Source: Gossypium raimondii
Taxonomy: Eukaryota > Streptophyta > Magnoliopsida > Malvales > Malvaceae
Assembly: GCF_025698545.1 (NCBI RefSeq)
Contig: NC_068572.1
Coordinates: 558,001-622,000 of the forward strand
Length of the DNA: 64,000 nt
Direction: 5' to 3'
Under the pieces are notes generated by a model that did no database searches, was not told where the DNA came from, and was given only the letters and a program-made list of their open reading frames with translations. The position numbers and the translations under genes were made by a program. Below, piece by piece: positions 48,861-59,126 of this stretch; the stretch's first letter is position 1; each line of letters opens with the position of its first letter.

Positions 48861-49117
48861 CTGGCCAATCGGGCGTATATATCCTGCACCTAGGAAAAAT
48901 TTAGAAATTTCGTGAAAAATTCTCTAAGTACCCGGTTTAGTTCTGACTTGTTTCTAACGTATGTTTTGGGCCTTGAGGGCTCATATAAGGGACTTTATGA
49001 ATAATATATGACATGAATGTTAAATAATATGAAATGTATGTATTTGATCTGTTTATTCCGGTAATGCTCTGTAACCCTGTTTCGACGACAAATGCAGGTT
49101 AAGGGTGTTACAAAAAC

Positions 49118-52100
49118 TAAAAGCAGAACTAGGCTATAGTAATGGCTAAGGATGAAACTGAAATTACAAAAGAGTTTAGAGTACCAAATAACAATTAAAA
49201 CCAAGCTACATTGTTAACTAACTAACTATCTAAAACACTAAAAATAACCAGAAAAACACAAAACCTTAAGGAACTTTAGAGAAGAAGAGAAAAGAACTAA
49301 GTTAAAATATGATAAGCAAAAGGAATAAAAGATCCTCCTTTTTCATCCAACCAAAAGTGGCTTTAAACATCAGATTACAACCTATATTTTTGGACCAAAA
49401 TGTCCTTAGACATCTATTTTTTATTGGGGCTAAGGTTGGACAAGAACTACCCTTGCAGTTATTTTTTGTCTCTTCAAACAGTGGTGTTGTGAGACCCATG
49501 ACTCGATGTTGTAATACCAAGGGTAGTAAGCAACTTGGGCTCGTAGGGGTTCTTCATTGTCGCGACATCACTTCTCCAATGTCGTGACACCCAACTTTTG
49601 GCTCCACTTCTAGAGATATCACGACCTTGGTGCTTTGGTATCATGATTTTGGCTAGGTGTCGCAAGACTATCGACAATTTGCTTTATGTTGATTGCTCGT
49701 TGAAGTTTGGCATCCTCGAGGTGTCTGTGCTCGGCATCGCGACTTTCAGAAGATCAATGTCGAGACACCCACTTTAATTGGCCATTATTAACGTCCTACA
49801 TCCACTCAACAACCTCATTAGGTCCCCCGGGTCTCAAAAAGGTATAAAACACATAAATACCATTTATTAAAGATGAAAACCAAAACTAAAACAAAGTAAC
49901 AAACGACACTCAAATTGCTCAAGAATAAGCTCTTCAAATATAGTGAAGAGTCGAATTTGCTATATCAAATTACGACAAATCAATAACTAAACTTAATTAA
50001 GAAGATTATATAAAATTTAAAGTATGATAGAAATAATAAAACAAAGTGAAAATTATTTAAATGTTTTGATTTAAATAAATAAATAATTATTTAAAATTGT
50101 CTTAATAATGATTTACCAACTTCTTTTTTATTATAATAAACATGTGTAAAAGCTTTTTTTTAAATCATGTGTAAAAGCTAGAAAGTATTTTATCCTATTT
50201 TTCAATTAAAATAAATAAATAAATAAATAGTGGATCAAACTATTCAGCTAATGTAACTATATGGTCAAGTTTGTTTTGTTTTTCCTTTTAAGTTATTCAG
50301 ATATTTTCTGTCGTTTCTATCAGCTGTTTAGTTCTATTTCTTCAAGTTTGGTATTTAATGCACCGACCCACTTTGTCAATCAGATTTGAGGTGGGTGGAG
50401 TGGTGTAACCGGAAGGGTGAAAGCACAAAAATTTGTAGGGGTCGAAATTAAAATTTAATTTTTACGATAGTAAAATATAATTTTATTATTTTAATAATTT
50501 ATATTTTTATAATTTTTAAAAAATTAAATTAAATTTTTATTATTTTTAAATTAAAGTGTAATTCTATTTTTATTAATTTAAAATTTTAAAGAATTTAAAT
50601 GAAAATTTTTCTATTTTAACGGGTAGGTTCCTGCCCGTCCTTGACTATGGCCCTGTATAACGATCACTTCTCTCTATATTAATATCATCAGCTGATTTTT
50701 GTTTTAAAAAAGAACCTTGAGAAAAACTCATGAAAAAAATAGTGACTCAGCTCATAAATAATATCATCAGCTCATAAACCTTGTGTAAAATAAGTAAAAT
50801 ATGTAAATTCATATAATACTTATTATTATTATTTTATCTTATTTTAAAATTATTTTCAAATAAACCCTAAAATCAAGACACCATGACAAAAATTCAAACA
50901 AGAAGTTGCATGAAATTTGCAGTTCCTGTCTCTTAAAAAAAACAATATCCAAAACATAAAAATAAATCTTAAATTACTAACTTATTTCATTATCTTAATA
51001 AAAAATTTATAAAGGTAAGCTACACCCAAGATCATTAAACTATTAATAAATTTACATTTTAATCGCTTAATTTTAAAAAGTTATAAAATGGTCACTAAAC
51101 TATTTGAAAGTTTTCGTTTAAGTTTTTTTTTTAAGTTCGACTAGCAAACTCCATGCGATGACTCGACGATTGGTATAGTAGATCAGTATCCATCAATGAG
51201 TAGAAGAACATATCTTAGATCCAAGACAATTTGACGATCAGTATCAGAGATGGAAGAAAAAAACTGATTAGATTTTAGTTTGCAGATTCATGACATTCAA
51301 AATTGTTTCATGAAAAGAAAAACTGAATCATAGAAGAGAAGATGATGCAAGCGGCGTGAATAGAGAAAGCCATACAACAATGATTTTAACAGTCCGATGA
51401 CTTAAATAAAAACTTTCAAATAGTTCGATAACCATTTTATAACTTTTTAAAGTCGAGTAATTAAAACGTAAACTTACTAATAGTTCTGTGATTTTGATCG
51501 TAATTTACCTTAAAAGAAAGACATGGGCGAAAAAGAAGTTTGGTTTAGACCAACTGTTCCAGAACCTGCAAGCATACGTATGAGAGAATACTATTGCATA
51601 AAGGGGAACAATGTGAGAAATGACATGTATTACATGCATTAAGAAAACGTGGTAAACATGTTAAAAGCAATCCATTACATGACATGTTTTTATAGATGAA
51701 GTCGGCAGCAAAGGGACAAGTTCAAAGCTAACATCAAATACTAGTCTAAAGTATTTATTTATTCGAATTAAATATTATAGTGTAGAATTCAGATATATAT
51801 AATTTATCCTGAATCAAGATAATTTTAATAGTTTATATTTTTATAATTTTTAAAAGATTAAATTAATTTTTTATTATTTTAAAGGTTAAAGTGCAACTTT
51901 AACTTTACTGATTTAAAATTTTAAAATTTTTAAAGGACCTAAATAGACAATTTTTTAATTTAGGGGGCAGGCCCTACCAGCCCCTAGATACACCAGTGGA
52001 CCAAGCAACGAATTTAGAACATTTTTTAAGAGGGTTAGAATCAAAATTATAAATTTTTGAGAGGTTAAAATATTATTTTATTGTGTATTAGTTTAAGGTT

Positions 52101-52910
52101 TCGTCATTTTTTGAAAGAACTAAATAGAATTTTTTTCATTTCGGGGCTAAGTGTTATTTTACTATATATAAAATTATAATTTAATGAATTTTAAGGAGAT
52201 TGAATTGTAATTTCTTTTATTTTTGATCGGTTTTGCATGAATCACTCGACATCATTGAATTTAGACAATAAATCGATTGAATTGGTTTATAATTTATAAT
52301 TTATAATAATTTATTTAATTGAAAACAAAACAATAATCGAAACCTATCAAATCAATGGTTTTTTAGGCTCGACCACCAATTCGGTTTTAAAAATAATATT
52401 TTAGGTAAGACTTATATGTGGAGGGATTTAAATCAGATATAATTTTAGACAAAACTCAAACATAATTTTACGCATGAATAAATTTTGAACCCAAACACTC
52501 AACATCTAGTGTTTGGGCTTTTCCCAACTAAAATTTAAAAGGCATAATAATTTATTTAATCCTCTAACTTTACAAAAAAGTCATTTTAGTTTTCTATTTA
52601 ATTTTTCGTCTTTCTTTTTTTTTGGTCTTTTTTGTCAAATCACTCAAAAATAGATGAAAAAATTAATGTTTTTTTTAACTTTGCTGAAATGACATACACG
52701 TGGATGACATGTCATCTAGGGGTGAGGGTTCAACTGAATTGAATCGAATGAAAAATTTTGAGTTAATTGAGTTGACAAATCCTATTTTTTCATCCTAAAT
52801 CGATTTGAAATTTTTCCCGAATTGAGTTAAGTGAGATAAAATTTGAATCGAATCAAATATATTTGTTCGAGTTAAATTAAAAAAAATGAATTTGGGTTCT
52901 TGTAGCCACT
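49118..52910. other. Repeat-rich intergenic, no gene
   Basis: 49118 to about 49990 continues the old repeat cut by solo LTR 1. A short repeat of about 190 bp (TTTATATTTTTATAATTTTT..., ending near a CCTGCC motif) appears at about 50440-50650 and 51815-52000, and again at 62258-62440. 50865-51580 contains a copy of the 40855-41060 segment, split by the MITE at 51014-51509. 52725-52880 is AT-rich with GAATTGAATCGAAT motifs. Confidence 0.45.
51014..51509. mobile_element. Long-TIR MITE, type copy (about 500 bp)
   Basis: The left end GGTAAGCTACACCCAAGATC matches the inverted right end GGTAAATTACGATCAAAATC. Both continue with ACTATTA.TAA.TTTAC, AAAAAGTTATAAAATGGT and GAACTATTTGAAAGTTTT, about 110 bp in all. 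Related copies: 39945-40290 (decayed) and 56803-58600 (split by chloroplast DNA). It lies inside a segment shared with 40855-41060, where it is absent, so the insertion is directly visible. Confidence 0.72.
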
Positions 52911-55900
52911 GTCACTGTAACACCCCTTACTCGTATTCGACACCGGAATAGGGTACGAATTACTAGAATACATACACTTGTAAAGTATTAAATCGAGTTA
53001 CAAAATTTCATTCGAATTAAGGTTTTCCAAATTGTTAACATTCTTTTATAAATCTTCACGTTATAACTCAAAATATTATAATTATAACAAATAGGGCCTA
53101 CGAGACCCAATACTTACTCATGTAATTCAATGCTTCTTTTCCATTTCGTTTAATTCATAATTTCTCATGTTCACAATTCAAATAAATTTCTCAACCCAAT
53201 ATACATTTCAGTACCACAATAATTCTTTTAATTCAAAACATATCACTAGAAACTTCCATTTAATTCACGTACAATTCAATATCATTAAGTTCAATACTAA
53301 TACATATTCACTATTTAACTCAACGTTTATCGATTTTACCATTTATTAACACATTTATAAAATTCTTAGTAGTGCAAAGCAAACATCACTTAAGCTTAAA
53401 TAACAACATCGAATCAACTCATCATCCTCATTCCTCATTTTACTCTTCAAGTGTGAATTTAGTATTTCATTTTCTTTCCACATCCATTTCCTCTGAATAT
53501 CACACAAAACAATAACATATCAAATATAATTCACAATTTGTATTACCAACATGAGTTACCCCATATACCATTCATGGCCTTACTTCATACCAAATCATAT
53601 ACCAAATATACCATACATACATACTATGAAACTTTATTTTCTCACATGATCCATAACTAATAATGCACAATTATAAACATCATTTCTTTTCAATCGTTTG
53701 TCGATTATAAACGAGCATATGGCCAATTATACACAAATCATTCATATGTTCTTCCAATTTTCCTCCTCCTCCTCTCCATTCCACATCCTTAATGTGTATA
53801 ACACACTTAAACAACATTAACTACAATTTCACTATTCACTCACATGTATATTCAAAGCTGTCTATTCGAGTTAGAGTCACTAAATTATTTTTATCTGGAG
53901 CTACAAAGCTCCAAATTAAGATCCGTAAATTTTCCCTGAAACTAGACTCACATATCTTCTTACCATAAAATTTTCAGAATTTTTAGTTTGGCCAAATAGT
54001 AAATTTTATTCTTTAAAGATTCCCCTGTTTCACTATTCGACAGCTCTGACCCCTCTTCACTAAAAGTTAATTATCTCTTTGTACAGAATTCAAATGATGC
54101 TTCCGTTTTTTTCTATTGAAAATAGACTCATTGAGAAATTCAACCGTGTAAATTTCAGACCATAAATATTTTTGTACAATTTTTAGTGATTTTCCAAAGT
54201 CAGAACAGGGGATTTCAAAATCATTCTGACCCAGTCTCACTAAAATTCCAATATCTAAAAATATATAACTTCTTTGGCCATTCTTTCTATTTTATGTGAA
54301 AGTACACTCATTAAGATTTAATTTCATGTCTTATTCAACCACTAACTCAATTTCTATAATTTTTGGTGATTTTTCAAACTAACATCACTGTCACTGTCCA
54401 AATCTATTCTATTCCAACATCCCTCATTCACATAGCACTATAACCATTTATTTTATAACACAATACAAGACTTCATCACTTCAGTCACTCTTTCGCAACT
54501 TATCACGTTCCAATCACATACTCATATCTCACTGAACATGTCGGTATAACAACAAATATTTGGGGTTTTTCACACAGTACTACCCATGTTACTTTTATCA
54601 TTCAATACACGTAGTAGCCTCCACATAGTACTACACACGTGATCAAGTTTTACGGTTCACGTAGTAGCCTTCACATAGTACTACACACGTGACCAAAACT
54701 TTTCGATACACATAGTAGCCTTCACTTAGTACTACACATGTGACCATTATTTATCGATACACGTAGTAGCCTTCACACAGTACTACACACGTGTTCATCG
54801 ATACCTTATTCAAATCTTTACCATTTCGACAGTTCCACAAAGACTCTTACTTTCCAATAATTTACAATTTCTCCATATCACATCATAATATCAACTTTCC
54901 ACTCCACTCCATAACCAAATTAATAATTCGATTTAAATCACTTCAACCATTACTTGCAGTTGGTATATTCATAAACCAAGCTGATTTTAAACAAATCAAC
55001 TATCAATTTCAAATTTCTAACTTTAATATAACTATTTCATATCCAACCCTTTCGCATATATTGTCACGAAATATAACAAAAATAATTATAATAATTTATT
55101 AATTACATACAACTTTTTTTGGTGCAACAATATAGAAATTTAGCAATTTAGTCTTTAATCTTTTCTTTTATCCAATCAAGGTCGATTCCACTTCTTTCTT
55201 GAAATATAATAACACATTTGACTTATTTAACATGCACATTCATCAAAATAATCCTTAACTCAAACTTTGGCAAAATTATAATTTTGCCCCTAAACTTTTG
55301 CATATTTACACTTTTGCCCCAACGCTCGGAAATTAAAATTCATCTCTTATTCTTATGTTTTATTACATACTGAACATTTTTCCCTTCTATGGCAATGTCA
55401 AATTCCCACTCTAACACTTATTTATGAACATTAGGTATTTTTACCGATTATGTCTTTTACTCGTTTTCACTTAAAATCGCTTAGCAAAAGTTGTTTAACA
55501 TAATTTCTAGCTTTATAATCTATCATAAAACATCAAAATAAACACATTTCACCTATGGGTATTTTTCCAAATATAAACCCTAGGTTAAATTATTGCTAGA
55601 ATAAGCAAAATAAAGTTACCGAGACTCCAAAAACGTAAATAACATTAAAAACGGGGCTTAGAATCACTTACTATGGAGCTTGGAAGCTTGAAAACCCTAA
55701 AAATGGCTTCCCCCCTTGCTGATTTCGTCTAAATGAAGAAGATGGGCACAATTTGTCATCTTTTTCCCTTTTAATTCATTTTAATTACTAGATTACCAAA
55801 TTGCCCCTAACTTAAAAATTTCCTATTTCACTTATCTCATGCCCATTTTTGTCTACCAACTTAACCAATGGTCTAATTACCATATAAGGACCTCCAATTT

Positions 55901-56141
55901 AAAGTTTCATAACAATTGAACACCTCTAACATATAGAACTCAACTTTTACACTTTTTACAATTTAGTCCTTTTGACTAAATTGAGTGCCCAAACGTCGAA
56001 ATTTTCGAACGAAATTTTCACAAAATCATTTCGTGAAATCGTAGACCATAAAAATATAAGAAAAATAAATTTTTCATTGTCGAATTTTTGGTCCCGAAAC
56101 CACTGTTCCGACTAGTCCCAAAATCGGGCTATTACAGTCAC
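52911..56141 (+). mobile_element. Solo LTR 2 (plus orientation) with GTCAC target duplication
   Basis: The LTR spans 52916-56136 (3.2 kb), begins TGTAACACCCCTTACTCG and ends CAAAATCGGGCTATTACA. A perfect GTCAC target duplication lies at 52911-52915 and 56137-56141. No coding part is present, so this is a solo LTR fossil of a probable gypsy family. It shares the end motif GAAACCACTGTTCCGA with solo LTR 1. A 51-bp tandem repeat lies at 54568-54800. Confidence 0.85.
54568..54800. repeat. 51-bp tandem repeat (about 4.5 units) in solo LTR 2
   Basis: CACGTAGTAGCC starts near 54609, 54659, 54710 and 54761, followed each time by TTCACA.AGTACTACACACGTG. The units contain an imperfect inverted repeat (CACGTAGTA / TACTACACACGTG). 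Confidence 0.8.
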
Positions 56142-56802
56142 CCATCGTAATCAATGCTCATGTCTATCGAGCTAAGACTCAAAAAATTAAGTGTAGAAAT
56201 TTTTTTTGAATAATCTCATTATATGTTCTAATCATATATACTCTTTTTGAAAGAATGCCTAGAACTATTCATAGCTCTTTCCCCAACTCATAAATAGGAG
56301 GATAATGCGGTTCAACACACTTGAACCCACGTCCTCTTGCATTGGCAACAATGCCCATGCCAATTGAGCTAAGACTCAATCAGCAATTTGAATAAGTTTT
56401 TTAAAATAATTATTAATTGAATATTATCTAATTATATTTTGAATCAAATTAATTAAAATTATCTCTAATCATTTATATTAACAATGTAAATGAATTTTTA
56501 ATTTTTTAATTTTAAAAAAACTTAAGGAAATTAGTTTAAAGTGTTTTTTCAGGTTAGTTTAAACATTTTAAATGAATATATTTAATTATTACGAGATAGA
56601 GAAAGTCATATAAATAGCATATCAAATATATATGATACGTATATTCTTTTATTTTTATATATTGGCGTATACATTATTTTTATAAATACAATAAATTTCG
56701 TGCACCGTATGGAATAAAAACTAGTAATAAATAAGATTGACTTTCCCAATTGTCAATTTATGATAGTACTTGGAACATTGAACCCCCAAATTAAATTAAT
56801 AA
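56142..56802. other. Intergenic with SINE sequence
   Basis: 56158-56192 resembles the inverted SINE head (GAGCTAAGACTCA), directly next to solo LTR 2. 56240-56385 is a fuller SINE copy. The rest is AT-rich. Confidence 0.45.
56240..56385 (-). mobile_element. SINE copy 4
   Basis: On the minus strand it carries a good Pol III box A (TAGCTCAATTGG), then GCATGGGCATTGTTGCC and the box-B-like GTGGGTTCAAGTG. Further on are ATTATCCTCCTATTTATGAG and GCTATGAATAGTTCTAGGCA. The end has a short A/T run. Best preserved head of the four copies. Confidence 0.65.
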
Positions 56803-56920
56803 GAATAAACTACACCAACAAATTACAAAATAGTTACTGAATTATTCAAAAGTTTTTATTTAAATAATTAGATTATTACCTTTTTTTTGAAAGATCTGAC
56901 TATCAAGCTCTAAGTGACTG

Positions 56921-57241
56921 TCTCAATTCCCGGGCAATCGCACCAAAAATTCGAGTTCCTTTTGGATTTCCTTTTTGATCAATGACAACGGCAGCGTTGT
57001 CATCATATCGTATTATCATCCCGTTATCACGTTTGAGTTCTTTACGAGTACGTACAATTGCAGCTCTGATCACTTCTAATATTTCTAGAGGTGTATTTGG
57101 TACTGCTTCCTTGATCACATCAACAATAACGTCACCAATATGAGCATATTGGCGATTACTAGCTCCTATGATTCGAATACACATCAATTCTCGGGCCCCA
57201 CTGTTATCTACTACATTCAAATGGGTCTGAGGTTGAATCAT
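56921..57241 (-). pseudogene. rpl14: Plastid ribosomal protein L14 gene copy, truncated
   Basis: Starts [20 protein letters not shown] and is open to [10 protein letters not shown], residue 108. The plastid protein has about 122 residues; the last dozen or so are missing because the insertion ends here, and four foreign residues follow. A nuclear copy of a plastid gene without a transit peptide is not expected to function. Confidence 0.9.
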
Positions 57242-57379
57242 TTTTTAAATCTCTTTTTTCAATGTAACAAAGGACGAAGAAAAAAAGAAATATTGTTTGT
57301 CAAAAGAAAAAAAAAACTCGCAATTGTTTTTTTTATTCCCAAGACAAAACTTCTTTCCTTTGGTTCTATATTCCTATCC

Positions 57380-57785
57380 TCAAATAATGAATTAAGTTTT
57401 TATAGGCATTTTTGATGCCGCTATTGAAATAGCCTTTTTGGCTATATTTTAGGCTACTCCGCTCATTTCATAAAGTATTCTGCCTGGTTTAACAACAACT
57501 ACCCAATACTCAGGAGATCCTTTCCCCGAACCCATACGTGTTTCTGTAGGTCTTACCGTAACGGGTTTGTCTGGAAATATACGTACCCATATTTTTCCAC
57601 CACGGCGAACATTTTGTGTCATTGCGTTGTGCCCCGCTTCTATTTGTCTAGATGTAATCCAAGCGGGTTCAAGTGCTTGAAGAGCATATCTACCGAAACA
57701 AATCCGATTACCTCGATAAGATATCCCCTTCCTTCTTCCTCTATGTTGTTTACAAAATCGGGTTCTTTTGGGGTTATATTAATGG
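57380..57785 (-). pseudogene. rpl16: Plastid ribosomal protein L16 gene copy (exon 2), decayed
   Basis: Exon 2 is recognisable: [58 protein letters not shown] and [15 protein letters not shown]. After GVA the frame has an in-frame stop where Glu is expected, and a further TAA where CAA (Gln) is expected near the end, the latter a C-to-T change. The 9-bp exon 1 is not included in the insertion; part of the intron (57786 to about 58241) is. Confidence 0.88.
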
Positions 57786-58688
57786 TTGTTGTTTATGAAT
57801 TCCATCTCTACTACAGAATTGGACATGAGAGTTTCTTCTCATCCAGCTCCTCGCGAAAAGAAAAATGACTAAAAAAATATTTAATTCTTAGTCTTAAGAT
57901 ATACAGGTAGTTAATGAATAATTGAATTTTGGGATTCTTTGCTTTGTGATTTTATCTGATCTATTTGAAATTTGTATATCTTGTTTGGATCTATTGGATA
58001 TATATATACGAATATAAGGAATTAAACACGGATTCTATTTCTAGATAATGTCTTATCTTGGTTTTGTTATAATGTTATGACGAATCTTTATTTTTTTTTT
58101 ATCATATTCATATTAGATTCAGATCGAAAAAATTGAACAATCAAATAAAATTAAACTCAAATTTTCGCGGGCGAATATTTACTCTTTTTCTAGTTCAGTT
58201 GTCGGGTTAACCCATGACCTCTCAGAATCAGAATAAAAGAAACGATCGATACGACAGATTGGTATCCATCAACGAGTAGAAGAACATATCTTATATTCAA
58301 ATCGATTCGACGATCAATGTCAAGGATCAAAGAAGAAAATTATTTGGATTTTGACTCGCAGATTCATAACATTCAAAGTTATTTCTTGAAAAAAGAGTTG
58401 AACTGTAAAATAGAAAGAGAATGAGAGTTTTCGATTGGTGCAAGCAGTGCGGAAAAAAAATCATACAACAATGATTTTAACAGTTTAATAACTTAAATAA
58501 ATTTTTTGAATAATTCAATAACTATTTTGAAAATTTTTAAAATTAAATCACTAAAACATAAATTTACTAATAATTTAATCAGTGTAGTGAAATTAACCTA
58601 AATAAAATACCGCTCATAAAGAAATTCAGTGAAAAGAAAAAGAAAGTTCAATTTTAAGGCTTGGTTGGTGGTAGGCAACGCAACCAAG

Positions 58689-58694
58689 CACGTG
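58689..58694. promoter_or_regulatory. G-box CACGTG upstream of the CYP94C-type gene
   Basis: CACGTG lies 433 bp before the ATG. A related T/G-box (AACGTG) is at 58927-58932, about 195 bp before it. Both are known binding cores of MYC2-type bHLH factors in jasmonate responses. Use at this gene is inferred. Confidence 0.4.
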
Positions 58695-59053
58695 GTTGAA
58701 TCACAGCAAGCTTCAAAATAAAATCAGCCTAAAAAGGATAAACTAAACATTTAGTCCTTTAATAATTTTTATTAATTTGATCCCTAAATTTTTTTAACCA
58801 CGGTAACTTCGTATTTTTTAACTTGATTCATAAACTAGAATTCGGCTAAATTTTAAGAGATGAATTGGTATAATTTTGAAGTGTTACATTTTTATTATAT
58901 TTATGTCACTAAGAATCAATTGGAATAACGTGATTCCCACTTATCACCCATCGAAAGACCGTCGTTTTCTAGTTTTGGGCACGCGTTTTTCATGCAACAA
59001 TGAAAATCAATTTTCTCGCGTGCCAAACAACAATCTCCCCCACAAGAAAAACT

Positions 59054-59063
59054 ACATATAAAT
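59054..59063 (+). promoter_or_regulatory. TATA box of the CYP94C-type gene
   Basis: ACATATAAATAAC, about 70 bp before the ATG at 59127, gives a short leader of about 40 nt rich in C and T. Confidence 0.5.
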
Positions 59064-59126
59064 AACCTCATCATTTTCTCTTTCAAATCCCATAAATCTC
59101 TTCTTATTTTCTTTCCATCAATCAAA

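Larger units (their letters stand above)
46183..49117 (-). mobile_element. Solo LTR 1 (minus orientation) with AAAAC target duplication
   Basis: The LTR spans 46188-49112 (2.9 kb). On the minus strand it begins TGTAACACCCTTAACCTGC and ends GGACTATTATA. The 5-bp repeat AAAAC flanks it at 46183-46187 and 49113-49117. No internal coding region is present, so it is a solo LTR fossil, probably gypsy-type. It contains a minisatellite (47390-47700) and a CACGG/CCGTG-rich stretch (48590-48860). Its ends resemble solo LTR 2. Confidence 0.75.
56921..58241 (-). other. Chloroplast DNA insertion (NUPT): rpl14 - spacer - rpl16 exon 2 - part of the rpl16 intron
   Basis: About 1.3 kb of plastid sequence in the normal chloroplast order (rpl16 then rpl14 in the direction of transcription). 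It is cut inside rpl14 on the left (about 56921) and inside the rpl16 group II intron on the right. The break points are sharp because MITE sequence continues on both sides. Coding parts are listed separately. Confidence 0.85.
56803..58600. mobile_element. Long-TIR MITE split by chloroplast DNA
   Basis: The left part 56803-56920 and right part about 58242-58600 match the MITE at 51014-51509. The left TIR reads AATAAACTACACC. The right TIR inverted reads AGGTTAATTTCACTACACTG. The internal body GGTATCCATCAACGAGTAG resumes after the insertion. Without the insert the element would be about 480 bp, matching the type copy. Confidence 0.7.

Noticed and set aside
56158-56192. SINE head next to solo LTR 2, suggesting the LTR jumped into a SINE
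   Set aside because: The matching other half was not found on the left side of the LTR, so insertion into a SINE is not supported.
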